This document shows positions 1 to 12,831 of a stretch of DNA of 64,000 nucleotides, one piece after another. Location: assembly GCA_036873755.1 (NCBI GenBank), contig JAVTVY010036947.1, positions 1 through 64,000 on the forward strand, written 5' to 3'. Position 1 is the first letter of the stretch. The number at the start of each line of letters is the position of its first letter. A program made the translations under genes and the position numbers. The notes below the pieces were generated by a model. That model did not search any database, had not been told where the DNA came from, and saw only the letters and a list, made by a program, of their open reading frames with translations. Origin of the DNA: Hanleya hanleyi (taxonomy: Eukaryota > Mollusca > Polyplacophora > Lepidopleurida > Hanleyidae).

Positions 1-920
1 ATCCTCTGCAGATGTGCGATTTGGGTTTTGGATGAGATTACTATCCGTCAAACTTTTGATTGTTTTCTGATTGGTGAAATACATTTATAACAAATTGCAT
101 AATTATGCGTTTGACCAAACCAAACAAGTCTCAGAAGTAACTATATGCAAACCGTAATGGGACATGTACGCCAAACGCCATTATAACGCAATGTTTGATT
201 TTTCGTGATATTATAAACTTTGTTGGGTGAACGAGAACCAAAACGCGGCACGCGAGCCAGTAAAACGGATAGCTGATGTGTTCCCCAGCTTACTATACAA
301 GTTATATTTGCCATATATTTGATGTACTGGTCAATACTTGAGAAGGTCTCTCATATGTATGGGAAATGTAACTTAAATGGTTGCTAGAATCATTTACCAT
401 ATAATACATGTAGTTTATAGTGCAGACAAGCGGATAGAGCTATGGCTGTTCACAAGTGATCTGTACTGTCTAAGTATAAGTATCTGTATCTGTGACAGAT
501 ATCCAACGTGGCTGATGCTGCGAATATTTGGGAAATTGATCTAGGTGATGATGTTTACAGTGATTACAGTTGTCAAACCTGTATTTTTAGTAACTTACTA
601 TTTGTCGACAAATGTTTTAATTGGCTAGAATTACTTTACGTGTTTACCAATTCTATCGATTTCAAAGTATAAATGACGGTTCAATGTAATGAATATATTT
701 ATACGTATGTTGTGTTTTACTGTGGGTTTCCACAGACCTGTGTCAAAATTTCCAATTAACCGTTTTTATTTTAGTCGCGAATTACGGTAACTATACCTAC
801 TGATATGTATTATCTGATGATGCCGGTTCGTGTGGCATGTCTCATAATTCCGGCGAACCAACGTCGTGCTCGTTTCCCTAAGTTGATCCAGTGGTATGTC
901 CTTGGGCTTTACCAAATTAA
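1..920. other. No gene seen
   Basis: AT-rich sequence with stops in all frames at short intervals. The short ORFs at 766-1023 on both strands overlap the edge of a dispersed repeat and resemble no protein I know. Confidence 0.5.
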
Positions 921-924
921 TGTA

Positions 925-1250
925 CTTCAAGATCCTCATGGTGCTCATATGAACAGTCACAATCAAAGCGTGACTGAGATACATCACTTTCTAGATGACG
1001 ACTTTACAACGAATATCATATAGATTGAGAATACTGATCAGCGATGCGAATTTGATATTTTTGGAACATCATGATGTCTTGTTGGCATCAATGAAAAGTG
1101 TTGACCGCTTCTCTCTTGCAGGTAATTAGCCTATATTTATGTATACTATGATTGTCTTTTTGAATTTGGTACTAATGCTGTTATATGGATTATGAACGCG
1201 GATATTCTCTAATGAACGACGGCTGAATTATGAATGACGGACCAGACGTT
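925..1250 (+). repeat. Dispersed repeat R1, copy 1
   Basis: This segment is the reverse complement of 12420-12775 with scattered differences. Further copies lie at 22008-22150 and 32297-32512. The shared end reads ACAAGCGTCTAGTCCGTCAT in the other three copies (degenerate here near 1245). A short frame reading LIFLEHHDVL is kept between copies 1 and 2 but is broken by stops downstream. It is probably a decayed transposon or retroposon of unknown class. Confidence 0.75.
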
Positions 1251-1539
1251 TGTTATTATATTCTCCTGTGTACTAGCCGGTTGGAACACTGAGGGTTTCA
1301 TTACGTCACGCTTCACTCAAGTTGGATTGATAGCCGACTTCAGCAGATCTTTGGCTTTGCATTTTCTGTAAATAATTGTTCGATATATGTAGTTCACTCG
1401 CAGTGATAGAACCTTTTCCAAATGCATAAATGAGATATTCAAATTATCATTTTTGTCGCAATTTGAGTGTACGAAGCAAACAAATCCCGCTTATTTGAAA
1501 GCTGATGTCTGTATTAATCCGTCTTCAAAACTCAGCCAG

Positions 1540-1945
1540 TGCACACAAACAGGCGTGTAGCGTGAGAATACCGTGACTCGTATGCATGGAAAATCCAGTC
1601 CCCCGTTGATATATGTGAAGACGAATTACAGAGACCTCTCCTCGAGGCTATCAAGCTGTTTGCCGAACTGGATAAAGCAGAACGTGGGAAGGGATAATCG
1701 CTTTTTGCCGGATTAAACCGTACGGCTCATGTACGTGTCCGGACACGAAATAGCTGCCATGCAAACTGAGTGACACACAGTTGATGGACAGTAACGAACG
1801 AAGGCATGCAAACTTGGTTATTCGGGTCCAGGCAACATTTGAAGAAAATTCATCAACTGTATTCTGTATGCCACTGTTATATTTACTTGTTTCAAATTTG
1901 GTGAATAAATTCAATTCAATTCAAAAATTCAATTCAGATAGTGAA
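1540..1945 (+). repeat. Possible retroposon 3' end with AATTC-type tail
   Basis: The segment ends in a pentanucleotide tail (repeated ATTCA/CAATT around 1905-1935) directly after an AATAAA-like GAATAAATTC. This resembles the short-repeat tails of non-LTR retroposons. No coding capacity is recognised upstream, so the 5' limit is a guess. Confidence 0.3.
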
Positions 1946-3210
1946 CCTTCGTTCTCCTATCTTTATGACGCTTCTTTTTCCCCCTCTTGTATTACTAAAC
2001 AGTATCAAGTAGTGCACCAGGAAATACCGCCTCTTGGATTCCATAGAAAATTGCATGGCGCGTAGCGTTTCCCTTTGATTCCTGGGTACCCATTTCCAGT
2101 GTCTATTTGTTCTACCCCACCTGGCAAAATACACTGATGCGACGCGGATATCGTAATATGAAGATGTAGAGAATGAGATATAGAGAATGTTTGTCTTTCA
2201 TAAAATAAAATAGTAAAACAGTAATATAAAATACATTATCTTCAACTGTCAGTTCTCTAAAAACAGCATCTGGATGTAGTTTATTGTGAAAGATCCTTCT
2301 TTGATGGGTGAAAAACATAGTCCCGCTGTAAACATATTTAGATTGCCTTAAAATCAAACAAATTCGTGTCAACCCACCTATTCAAACGACGAGAATTCCA
2401 TATGTATTTCTTAATTGATACTGATGAAAAATCTCACTGAGACAAGGATTACCACAAACTATAAAAGTTTAAACAAATACTGTTTTCTATAGACTATATG
2501 AACCAAGATTAGAGTACAAGGTATTATATTTTATTCGAATACAATAGTTTCGCTTTGACAAATTTGTAAGCATGGTCGTTATCGGTATTGGAAGATATTA
2601 TAAGTAAAACCTGGCTATTGCGTGGGTATTATTATTATTATCATCTTTATTCCTCCTTCTGTAGGGCATGGATGGTATATGTACATACATGAGCATATAA
2701 ATAAGTACAATGAAACAAGCGCAATGAGATACAGATGTGTTTCTTTTCTTATAAGATGCGCACTTTGCTTGTAATGAAACGTTTCCTATTTCATGTATAT
2801 TTTACACACAGTTAACTTAAATACAGTTTTAGAAACATTATAGTTACACATATATACTGAGCATTTCACTTATGTAATTTGTTGCTGTAGTTGCTACTAC
2901 CATGCAGAAAATATTCAAAATTGAAAAAAATTAAATGAAAACAGTAGCCTCCATTTTTCAATTGAAATTTCGTTAAAACTGTTTAACATATTTCAATTTG
3001 CTGTTATACCTTGATCAAAGACAACTAGAACCAGTCTCAGTTTTTATAAGTTCGGCTTGGTTTCTGAATTATTTAACTTTTAATTTAGAAAGTTATAAGA
3101 TAATCAAATTTTGTCAATTCATTTTAATTAAAATCCTATAAAAATAGAAATGGCAGAAATTTAAAAAATGTTGTCAAGCTCTACCAGAAAATATAAACGA
3201 ATTCCAAGAT
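1946..3210. other. AT-rich stretch without recognisable gene
   Basis: Only short ORFs occur. A short ATT microsatellite lies near 2627-2641. No conserved protein motif or RNA gene is seen. Confidence 0.5.
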
Positions 3211-3214
3211 GGAC

Positions 3215-3485
3215 ACGCTAATGACGTTCACAGTGACGCCATTTTCCAAGCAGGCATTTTTCATTCGATTTTCGAATATTTTATTTCTGCAATCTTTTTA
3301 CAAAAAAACTGCATGAATAATTAGAGACTAATCATCTGACGTGAGTAGTTTAATATTAAAATAGCCACATAAAACAACTATCCTGATACCACACATGCCC
3401 GCCATTTTGAATTTCTCCAGGGTCCTCTGAGGGTTCACCCGGGGGTGGGGGGAATGCGTTGCTGTAGGCCAGATAGGGTTAACTG
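3215..3485 (-). repeat. Dispersed repeat A, divergent copy
   Basis: It shares the order of landmarks with better copies at 20785-21120 and 62420-62950: an initial TGACG..CCATTTTC block, a GCATTTTT..CGATTTTTCG-like block, GCATGAATAATTAG, CCACACATG..CCGCCATTTTGAATT, then GGCCAGATAGGGTTAAC. The spacing is similar to those copies, but identity is lower. Confidence 0.5.
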
Positions 3486-4330
3486 TCTTTCAACTAACAT
3501 ACTCAGCGCACTCCTGGTTAATGTCCCCGGAACACTTCTATTCATATCGTCATTAAATGGAGTTACAATCGTGCAAAACAAAATAGCAATGTCTAGAGGG
3601 CAATCTGAGCTAAATGCATTGATAGAAGAATAGTGAATGACCACCAAGAAAGCTACCCGGTGTAGGTTTTTGATATCATATTTACTCTAGCTCAAATCAA
3701 CTAGCATCGTTGGAAAACTGTGGATTATCGAATCCATATTGCACGTTGTCGTATCCTTTCTCCGCCTAACCATTTATTCTGGAAAATTTGGATTCTTGAT
3801 TCATGTTTGACGAATATCCATTTAATCTAGTAAAATCGGTTGCCCGGTTGACATCGGCCAGCCACCCTGATCCACTGTGCCATTTCAAAACATGGTGATC
3901 TGTTTCGGTTATCTTTGATCTTGACGCAGCCGCCAGTTCGTATTCTCGGTTCACCTGTGGGAGACAAAGAACGAGAAAAATATATTCTGATCGGAAACAT
4001 TCACATCATAAATTGTATTCACCCGAAATTTCTTATTATTGCTGCTGGCAATCTACCGTATAATTCGCAAAAGAGCCGGTGATATCATTTTCAGCAAATC
4101 GCGAAATCATGAGGCGCCTGAGTAATTAATTCAATCAGGCTTGGAAGATTTTCTGAAGTCATTTTTGTTTTCGCTTATTTTTAGGACCGATTTGCCGAAT
4201 TTTTAGTTTTCGCTTTTTTTCTCCCAAAATTTAGTTAATGTGATGGAGAGTTATGCAAAACAAATTACTCTCATGTCAATTTAGGCAAGGAAATGCAAAA
4301 AATGGACATTTCAAACACGCGACTCTCGGA
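3486..4330. other. No gene seen
   Basis: The overlapping short ORFs at 3435-3647 on opposite strands mirror each other and have no recognisable domain. The rest is noncoding. Confidence 0.45.
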
Positions 4331-4334
4331 GGAC

Positions 4335-4475
4335 ATCTCATGACCGTCATTTTGAAATTACCCATGATCCTTTGTACCTAAAATTATGCAAATAGTCACA
4401 GAATGACGCCAATAAGAGTCGCGGGAAAGTCAGATACATAATGCCCCCCTTCCCCTGCCAGGTATGGTTAACTGC
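4335..4475 (-). repeat. Dispersed repeat A, fragment
   Basis: It contains CATTTTGAAATTACCCATGA, a short spacer, TTATGCAAATAG and a TGACGCCAATA block. The order matches the 3' third of repeat A (compare 62770-62850). The intact 5' two thirds are absent. Confidence 0.4.
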
Positions 4476-4544
4476 TATTCAGTGTTTATGCCCATGAGCA
4501 TAAACTGCCCAATCTCTCATATTAAAGATGCTTTGAAATCAAAC

Positions 4545-4612
4545 ATAATATAAATATATAATATCAATATTATAATATAATATATAATATAATATTGTTA
4601 GAATAATATAAC
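4545..4612. repeat. AT-rich palindromic low-complexity tract
   Basis: A run composed almost only of A and T, with repeated ATAATATAATATA-type words that are largely self-complementary. Confidence 0.7.
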
Positions 4613-5280
4613 GAACTCAAGAGGTTTGATTTCTTGCTAACTAGTTTCACCGTGTCTCGACGATTTGTCAAAGCTTTATTCGATCAAACAAATTACTGCT
4701 CTTTATACATGCATGTATGACTATATAATAATCAGCGGATTACACTGTATCGTTGACAGTAGACCTCGTATTATTACAGGCAATAAAAGAGGCAAACAAA
4801 TTGAACAGGTATATCTAGAGGATTGTGCTTTGTGTAATCCGTTCGATTCGGCTGCATTCCACAGCGCTCAGCTTCTGGTCATCTATCGTAGTAATTTGAA
4901 TGTGTGTTGGATTCTTATTTTACATTCCAAGAACGGCGCCTCTTCGGCGTCGTATACATAGTACGGTGGATAAATAGACTAATTTTGAATAATAAGTAGA
5001 TTTAATCATGATAATTGCTGAAGGTAATGATTTAGTCGTACCGGTTTGAATGATAGTATGAAATTGTAACTTGTAGACGTTAACAAGCGCTGGATGAGCG
5101 CAAAGACCTCCGTCGAGGCAACAGGGTCCGTAGGGGAATACATCACTGAATAAAATAGGGCCGGATGCCAAACTCAATTTTACATTTGTTGGACGTTAAC
5201 TCCACCAATGGTAATTAACCTGGGATTGAGGGTTCCCCACTAGCATGTCCAGCCAGGGATGTGGAAGTCACATTCCCCGC
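4613..5280. other. No gene seen
   Basis: ORFs of 98 codons (+, 4665-4961) and 85 codons (-, 4920-5177) are open by chance as far as I can tell. They show no motif, no splice-site context and no second copy. Confidence 0.45.
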
Positions 5281-5284
5281 ACAT

Positions 5285-5472
5285 AATTTTTGTCTGATTT
5301 CACGTGCTTGAAATATTGGGATATGGAATAGAGTATATTGATGAAAGACCTTGAATACTGCTTGAGACATTAGGCTCCTTCCCAACCCCACCTCCCACTG
5401 GGAGGACGCCCACACCCAAATCAACACGTTAGCGGCAGAAATAAGACCCTGTGTGCCTAGTTGTACCAACTT
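5285..5472 (-). repeat. Dispersed repeat E, copy 1
   Basis: The reverse complement of this stretch aligns with 54715-54895. Shared blocks are CACACAGGGTCT, a GGTTGATTT-like block, a purine-rich GGGAGG..GGGG tract, CTCTATTCCATA and TTTCAAGCAC. The two copies lie about 49 kb apart in opposite orientation. Confidence 0.65.
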
Positions 5473-6320
5473 GATTGTGATTTTTTGCTATAGGCCCGAC
5501 ACATCAACACTTCATAGTTTCTATGTGTACAGTATAGCATCATCAGTGAGAGAATCCTCTACAAAATACACCTGATTTTACCGACACTCCGTTCCGATCT
5601 GCCTCAGCATCATGTGATGAGGATTCAATGCACTCGGTATAATTTTGTATACTGGTGTTACAGGTCACCTTCACCATACTGTATCAATGACCATGGACTT
5701 GTACATGTATCACATTCATATTGAATGGTGATGGCTGATGAGAATATTGCCAATATGAAACAAATGGCTGGATTCCAGCAAATAAAAAGTTCATGTTAAT
5801 CATAAACAACATACAGTTAATAATATTATCAAATAATTATGTTTATTCCTTGTCGACATCAATATATTACAGACAATATTATGACTGAATCATGGTAACA
5901 GATATTCAAGGGTATATATGTCCACACTAAACTGAAAGAGGCCCATGATGCTTATTATATTATGTTGTAAAAATTCACTTGCTAATCTCGATTATGTTGC
6001 TTATTGCGAAAATAAATGAAGTTATGAAAATAAATTTAGTATGATTGCCCATTGCCCTCAAATTAGAAATATCTTCAGCAGCTAAAGTTAAGCCAATCAG
6101 AACAATATATAACACCATGGTATTGTTGTAATATCACCCAGGTATTGATCTTTGGCTAAGAATGTAATGAGATACATATACCTGTTCTTTGTGTTATTCT
6201 GTATGCAGTTCATTCTGTATGTAGTTTATACATGTACATATACCAGAAGTGGAATTAAAATTTGATTAAAATAATCAAAATATGTTCGGTTTTTACCTCT
6301 ACTCAGGAAGTGATGTTTTT
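5473..6320. other. No gene seen
   Basis: AT-rich noncoding sequence. I found no ORF worth noting, repeat or RNA gene. Confidence 0.5.
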
Positions 6321-6324
6321 TATA

Positions 6325-7223
6325 CAGGGTGTATCAAAAAAACCGGAGTCCTAGTACGATGACATATTTTTCATTGAGCAAAGGAGAAATCTTTTTTTTT
6401 TTTTGATTTGTCATCAAGACCGACCCTTTGGGACTGACCAGCTGAACAATTCAATGATCTGTGATCAAGCATGTTAGAACAATAGCTATTCTTCAATTAT
6501 GAGTGAAATGTGACTTGCGCCAGATTTGGTTTACATCATTCGTCTGCCCTTGAAAGAAAAGAAATACGGTGTACAAATGAAATGTCTTTTATCCACTCTG
6601 AATTCATTGACATTTTGAAAACAAAACGGTGTACAATTAAAATGTCTTTTAACTCTGAATTTAACAAAAAGGTGTACAACTCAAATGTCTTTTTAACAGA
6701 CAATTGAATCTCAATCTTCAACGTGTCCTCCATTTCTCTGGATGCAGGTACGCGCACGTTCATTCATTGCCGCCACGGCCCGTCTGATAAGTGCCTGGTT
6801 CTGCCTCAGGTTGTCAACTTCTGTTATGATGCGCTGTTCCAGGTCATTGAGATCTGCTGGAGGTGTGATGTACACCCTGGACTTTAGGTAACAGTTAAAA
6901 GACATTTTAATTGTACACCGTTTTGTTTTCAAAATGTCAATGAATTCAGAGTGGATAAAAGACATTTCATTTGTACACCGTATTTCTTTTCTGTCAAGGG
7001 CAGACGAATGATGTAAACCAAATCTGGCGCAAGTCACATTTCACTCATAACTGAAGAATAGCTATTGTTCTAACATGCTTGATCACAGATCATTGAATTG
7101 TTCAGCTGGTCAGTCCCAAAGGGTCGGTCTTGATGACAAATCAAAAAAAAAAAATAGATTTCTCCTTTGCTCAATGAAAAATATGTCATCGTACTAGGAC
7201 TCCGTTTTTTTTGATACACCCTG
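6325..7223. mobile_element. Mariner/Tc-like deletion derivative with very long inverted repeats
   Basis: The element starts CAGGGTGTATCAAAAAAA and ends with the complement, and is flanked on both sides by TA (6323-6324 and 7224-7225), the target duplication of the Tc1/mariner superfamily. The inverted arms are about 330-370 bp, so most of the 899-bp element can fold into a hairpin. The arms also carry transposase-derived sequence, since the same peptide (MTCARFGLHHSSAL) is read from both ends. The central segment keeps only the C-terminal part of a transposase. It must be non-autonomous. Confidence 0.85.
6711..6880 (-). pseudogene. C-terminal remnant of mariner/Tc-like transposase
   Basis: Read on the minus strand, an open frame runs from RVYITPPADLNDLEQRI through a helical segment to the terminus CIQRNGGHVED and a stop at 6711. 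Hydrophobic spacing followed by C-x-x-x-x-G-G-H-x-E-D at the end is typical of Tc-like transposase C-termini in marine invertebrates. The catalytic DDE core and DNA-binding domain are missing. The ORF of 108 codons (6711-7037) fuses this remnant to inverted-repeat sequence, so its first half is probably not true transposase. Confidence 0.7.
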
Positions 7224-7225
7224 TA

Positions 7226-7715
7226 TATATATTTTTATATTAATGCAATGAAAATATATATATACATATAAACATACATACTACATTACCAGACATGACG
7301 TTACACGATACGAAATCGTACATACAAGTACACACAACACATACACAACGATACATATAACGTACAACGGAATTTCTGAAGTGGTGTCTCTCGATAGAAT
7401 ACACACAATAATATTTTGTGATTATACACATGCATTGATATTTGTTTATCCATTCTATATAAATAGTTTTCAATGTTTAACTAAATATTATCAACAGATA
7501 TATTACACTGGGATAATGTCTCCACGTAGAAAGATACAAATATAATATATAATTCAGCGTACATATAGGAAATATTTTTAAAAAACAAACTGGTGAAGAT
7601 ATAAACAAGAAAATCTTAAATATGGAATTTAATATCTTGAGATATAAAGAAGTAGTTGCCCATTTTTGGTAAACGATGATAGATAAAGATTATGTCGACG
7701 GCGTCAGTCAAAGTC
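7226..7715. other. No gene; probable 3' flank of the LINE
   Basis: AT-rich, with TATATA and CATACA-type low-complexity words. The LINE reading frame stops at 7719 on the minus strand, so part of this stretch may be its 3' untranslated region. I cannot place its 3' end. Confidence 0.4.
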
Positions 7716-7718
7716 CAC

Positions 7719-10040
7719 TTATTCAAAATGATCTTTACCTGAAATCCATTTCATAGCAAATAGTTTTTCAGTGTCATTTATGGAGGATAATGTCTTCTCA
7801 ATTTGGTACTGGTGCTGAATTTTGTTTAGAAGTATATTGAAGTGTAACGTGGAATTCTTAAATTTATTGTTGTATATATATCGTTTTGATACCAACATCA
7901 GAGTATTTAAGAAGTGCTGATGTCTACCCCAACCTGCTATTATATTAAGTTTTGAGAGATCACCGCGAATTTTTACTGTTTCATTCAACCATATCTGCAA
8001 ATCGAACCATAATTTTTTAACAACAGGACAAAATAAGAACAAATGCTCAATCGATTCTTTTTCCGATGCGCAGTAAGAGCAATGGTTGTCATTTCTTTTC
8101 CCAATTATATGTAAAAAACTATTTGTACATAATGTTCTTTGCGGTATTCGATATTGGAAGTCTCTCAATTTTGTTTCCTTGGTAGTAGTGACATTACTTA
8201 TGAACGCATCTTCCCAGTTCACGTCGCTTTGCGTTTCAAGTATATTATTCCATTTTTCGGCTGCTTTTGTAGTAAAAGTCTCACTAGTATTATTGATTAT
8301 GTCATAGAACATTTTACACCCTTTTTCTTGCCTTGTCAAAGACCTTTTTTCAATTCCATAGTTCGGGTAATGTAAAAGTTTAACTGAAAACTGTTTATTT
8401 ATTATGGTTGTCCATTCTTTAGGGATTGATCTCACGACACGCATATAATCCAGATATGTTCCTTTGATGTTGTATGTTTCTTTCAGCCTTTGAAATCGAG
8501 AAACTCTCCGTTGCTGTTAAGAATATCTCTAATGTACATTATTTTCTTTTGGAACCAGTCTTTGATAAACAAAGTTTGCTTCAATTTACCGTTAAACCAT
8601 AACGATTCGTCCAAAATGTCAGTTATGGTGGTGGGAATCAGTTCTTTACGTAAGATTCTCCAGGCTTCAAACGTATCTTTCCAGAATGGATTTCTAATAG
8701 TTTTTATTACTTCCTTGATATATTTGTCTCCCACATTCCACATGTAGGGTGTTTCTGAAAGGTTGAGACTGACTATAGTTTTCCATTTTTTGTTTTGGGA
8801 ATGTAGTCTTTTAATCCCGGATATCTTCAAGCTGTGAATGAAGTTATTTATATTAACCATTCTTAATCCACCGTATCTATAGTCTTGTGTTAGTATATTT
8901 CGTTAGATTCTATCGTTTCCTTCGTTCCAAATAAATCTGAATAGTATAGTATTGAGCTCCTGGATAAAGTGGCCAGGTGTGTTTGGCAAGGCAAGAAAGA
9001 GGTAAGTAAGTTTTGACAAGGCCATCGATTTGATCACTGTAATTTTCCCCAAAAGTGTTAGATTTCTGCGCTTCCATTTACTCAATTCCTGTTTCAATTG
9101 TTCTTACTTGGCTAAATCATTTATTTTCCATATTTCGTGAAAGTTTATAGAAGACAATTCTATCCCAAGTATTCTGAAGTCAGTAACCCATTCTAGCTTC
9201 ACGTCCTGACATAGTTTTATATCTGAGCCAGTCAAAGCACCAATCCAAATAGCTTTTGTTTTCTCCACATTTATTTTGAGTCCAGATATTTTGTAAAAGT
9301 AGTCCAAAATGTCTAGAGATCTTCTCAAAGAAGTTTCTGAACCGTCAAGGGTTAGCTGAGTATCATCCGCGTATTGGCTTATCTTATATTCTACTTTTTC
9401 AATCGTTATACCTTTGACGTGCTTATCTGATCGAATCATTAGGCCTAGTATTTCTGCACATAATAAGAATATGTAAGGGGATATTGGATCGCCTTGTCTA
9501 CATCCACGTGTGTTCTGGAAGAAAGGTGACAAGTGACCATTTTGTAACACACATGTATGAATATTATTATAAAATGTTTTAATCCATTTTCGCATATTGT
9601 CACCAAAGTTATAGTATTTTAGAGCTTCATCAATAAATGTCCAAGAGACGGAATCGAATGCCTTTTCGAAGTCTACAAGTAGAAATAAGCCAGGAATATC
9701 TTTGTGTTTTGTCTCCAGCATGAGGTCATAGATTAACCTAACATTTTCTCCTATATATCGGCCTTGGACAAATCCCTTCTGGTCTTCGTGGATTAGTTTG
9801 TCTAGGACTGTTTTTAATCTATTCGCAATGCACGATGACGCCAATTTGTATATTACGTTCAACAGTGTTATTGGTCGCCAGTTTTTAAGATAATTTCTTG
9901 GTTTGCCGGGCTTTGGTAAGCATGTGATTACTCCTTGTCTCTGCGATACTGATAATTCCCCTTTGGTATACGCTGTATTGAGAGACCGTAAAACAAATTT
10001 CCCAAGGTCCTTCCAGAACATTTAAAAAAATTCGAAATGA
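7719..10040 (-). pseudogene. 5'-truncated Tx1-like non-LTR retrotransposon (LINE) reverse transcriptase
   Basis: Four minus-strand ORFs (10021-9104, 9097-8903, 8860-8483, 8444-7719) read successively along one LINE ORF2, broken by stops or frameshifts. The first carries the RT domain: a palm segment with LLVDFEKAFDSVSW, the turn RGCRQGDPISPY, the catalytic motif QYADDTQLTLDG, and the FVQGRYIGENVRLIYD segment typical of the Tx1/L1 group. The last ends with a Cys/His knuckle C-x2-C-x8-H-x4-C before a terminal tail. Upstream the frame continues as EFF, a stop, then MFW; one base change restores the usual K. No AP endonuclease domain is present, so the copy is 5'-truncated at about 10.04-10.07 kb. 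It is dead. Confidence 0.9.
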
Positions 10041-12400
10041 TGTCTTTGTTTCTAGAAGCTAAATCATTTTAGACACATTCAAGTCCTCACCTGGTCAAGG
10101 GAGATAATTTTGTAAAAAAAAAGTATAGATCCACACTGGTGCAGACCAAAAAGTTTTGTGACCTTTGATGATATTTGTGGAGCATGCTGCAGGACTTCAA
10201 CTTCCATGGATCTGATATTATCCACACAATCCCATTCTACATGATATTTTTGCCATAGCACCGATAAACTGGGTCCCTTCATTTATGTGTTCTAGATCCA
10301 GGAGCTATTGGGAGCTGCAGGTTTTGTAAAAGTTAGATCCAATTATTCTGAGTGAAGGAATGAAGTCCGGCATGGTTGTTTTAAGTTAGAACTGGGCATC
10401 CTTGGAAATGTCTGACCGATTGACACATATATCACTCTGCAGGTGGTCATTACATGTGTAATGTTTATTTCCTGAGGAATCAGCTGATATCCAATGGGTT
10501 GTGGCCAATCACTGGCTCTGATTTTCACCACCTCTGTCATTCCACACATTTCTGACACAGCTGAACCAATCGATAGTCTGTATTGGTTTTTCCATTTCAT
10601 CCAGTACATCCATTGTGTAACAGTCCTGTTGCATCTGATATCAGAAGTGCTGAATCCATGACCTGCAGGTTGGAATCAATTGTATACATATTTAATATCA
10701 AAACTCACTTCATTGAAAATGTTTATGGCCTTCATTATATTTCATTCTTTCGTCATACACAACAAGATGAAATCCATTATACCAGTTTCATACGTGTACT
10801 TAATAGAACTGGGACCTGACCATGCTACAAGAATTTGCAAAAGTATGAAATGAGAACTGAGTACTATGAGAACTTAATGCAATCTATGAGTGATCAATAA
10901 TATGGATCCTGAAGAACAATGATGGATCTTGACCACTGGTTGGATTGGAGTTCAATGATGTTCATGTTAGTGGCATGACCATGATAAGAATCCAGGATAT
11001 TATAATCTAGAACAGGATTGTTTATTGATATATTTATTGATTTTCTCTTGGTCTAATTGTCTTCTGTTCAAGTCATTTGGCATCGGTAAAACCTGAAATG
11101 TATATCAGGATCTGCTTCTTTCATCTAATGATAATGTCTGTTTGGTTCCAGATCATGGGGGCTGAACAAAGCATGTGAAATGTGATCGTATGGCAAATAA
11201 ATGACCAGTGGTATGGGCTTCAAATTAAAAAAAAAAATTGGGAAAGGTTCTATCCATGCTACTCCTTTGATTCAACTACAATTCAGAATAAGTTTTCAGA
11301 ATATCAGGTTTTAACAAGCAAATTATTTTTCATCAAAAGATATCTGATGGTGTATGTACATACCAGCTGGACTTGAAACTGCATTATACTCCAAAGAGGT
11401 TTTGTGGCATACAAGTGTCACAGCACACAATGTGGATGTCACTAAACTGTTAGGATAAATGAAAAGAAAAGGTTTACATTGTTGTCAAACAAAAAGTATA
11501 TGTATATTATTTATCAGCTTTATTAAATAAGTTTACAGACTCAAGCAGGTAGATCAATTTGGTGCTTCTGCAAAATCAAACCATTATTCAACTGTTTTCA
11601 CTCGTTCATTTTAAATGGACTGTAAAGCTGAGAATGGTATCCTGAGGCAAGGTAATTTGATAGGTTCAAGAATAATTTTTAATTCAGTGTATTGAAATGT
11701 CAGTTGACATGTATGCTGCTGGGGGATGAACCTTTGAAATGGGAATTAGGACAGAGACACATGTGGTTTCGTTTGACAAACAATAAACTGTGATTTGATG
11801 CTTCATTACAATAATGCTGGTAAATTATATTTGATAAATGCACAAGAAATTAATGCCAAAATAAATATCCCCCCCCCCCCACCCCCAAAGTAAATATAAT
11901 TTATCAGCAAAATTTAGAATAACTGGGGTTTTTTAAACCAGGCTGGTGGGTATCATCAACTGAAAGAAAAAAAGTATCAGAAAATCAGGGCATCGTCGAT
12001 TGTGCTGTTGTCTTCCAGTCAGTGCGTGCATGACCTCCCGTGCATTTGATATGCAACAACAACAACTTGGACTATTTGGTTGGCTTCGACATAAGTCATC
12101 AGCCGACAAATACTTTACGATATATAGAAATGACGGGTGGTGTACTAGGAATCATTGTGTTGTAATGACATAAAATGGCGGCAATAAACTTACCAGAAAA
12201 ACGGCAAAAAATCGCATTGTCCATCTCTACAAGCTGGAGAGCCGCCATGTTGAATCTGCAGATGGAAGCGGCCAACATTACGTGTAACTCGTGAAGCATG
12301 ATGGAAGGTGGAACCCGACTACAGTAGCAAGGCCCATTGAAATGCATTGCAATGAGGGTTCCCCATTATTTCAATATTGTCCAACAACTTGGCTTCAACA
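10041..12400. other. Long stretch without a supported gene
   Basis: Minus-strand ORFs at 10079-10282 and 10343-10609 look like pieces of a degraded coding region, because neighbouring frames continue each other. An alternative frame near 10.6 kb reads VLDEMEKPIQTIDWFSCVRN. I recognise no family. A C homopolymer lies at 11869-11880. The rest is AT-rich noncoding sequence. Confidence 0.4.
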
Positions 12401-12404
12401 TTTC

Positions 12405-12830
12405 GTCGGGAACCATGACAATTACAAGCGTCTAGTCCGTCATTCATAATCCAGCCGTCGTCCATTAGAGAATATCCGCGTCCATAATCCAAAGACCTAT
12501 TCCATATTCCATATAACAGTATTAGCACCAAATTTAAAAAGACAATCATAGTGTACATAAACATAGGCTTGTTTCCTGCAAGAGAGAAGCGGTCAACAGT
12601 TTTTAATGATGCCGGCAAGACATCATGATGTTCCAAAAATATCAAATCCGTATCGCTGATCAGCATTCTTAATCCATAATATTCGTTGTAAAGTCGTCAT
12701 CTAAAGAATGATGTATCTCAGTCACGCTTTGATTGTGCCTGTTCATATGAGTACCATGAGGATCTCTAAGTACATGGGTTCATACGGCCCCTAGCCCCGG
12801 GCTGAGCGGAATTAGACACAAGTTACGAAA
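12405..12830 (-). repeat. Dispersed repeat R1, copy 2 (longest)
   Basis: Inverted relative to copy 1. It begins ACAAGCGTCTAGTCCGTCAT and extends through an ATCTCAGTCACGCTTTGATT segment to CATACGGCCCCTAGC..GAGCGGAATTAGA. That last block recurs on its own at 57850-57965 and 60895-61005. Minus-strand ORFs at 12319-12666 and 12099-12347 are partly within it and have no known domain. Confidence 0.75.
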
Positions 12831-12831
12831 C

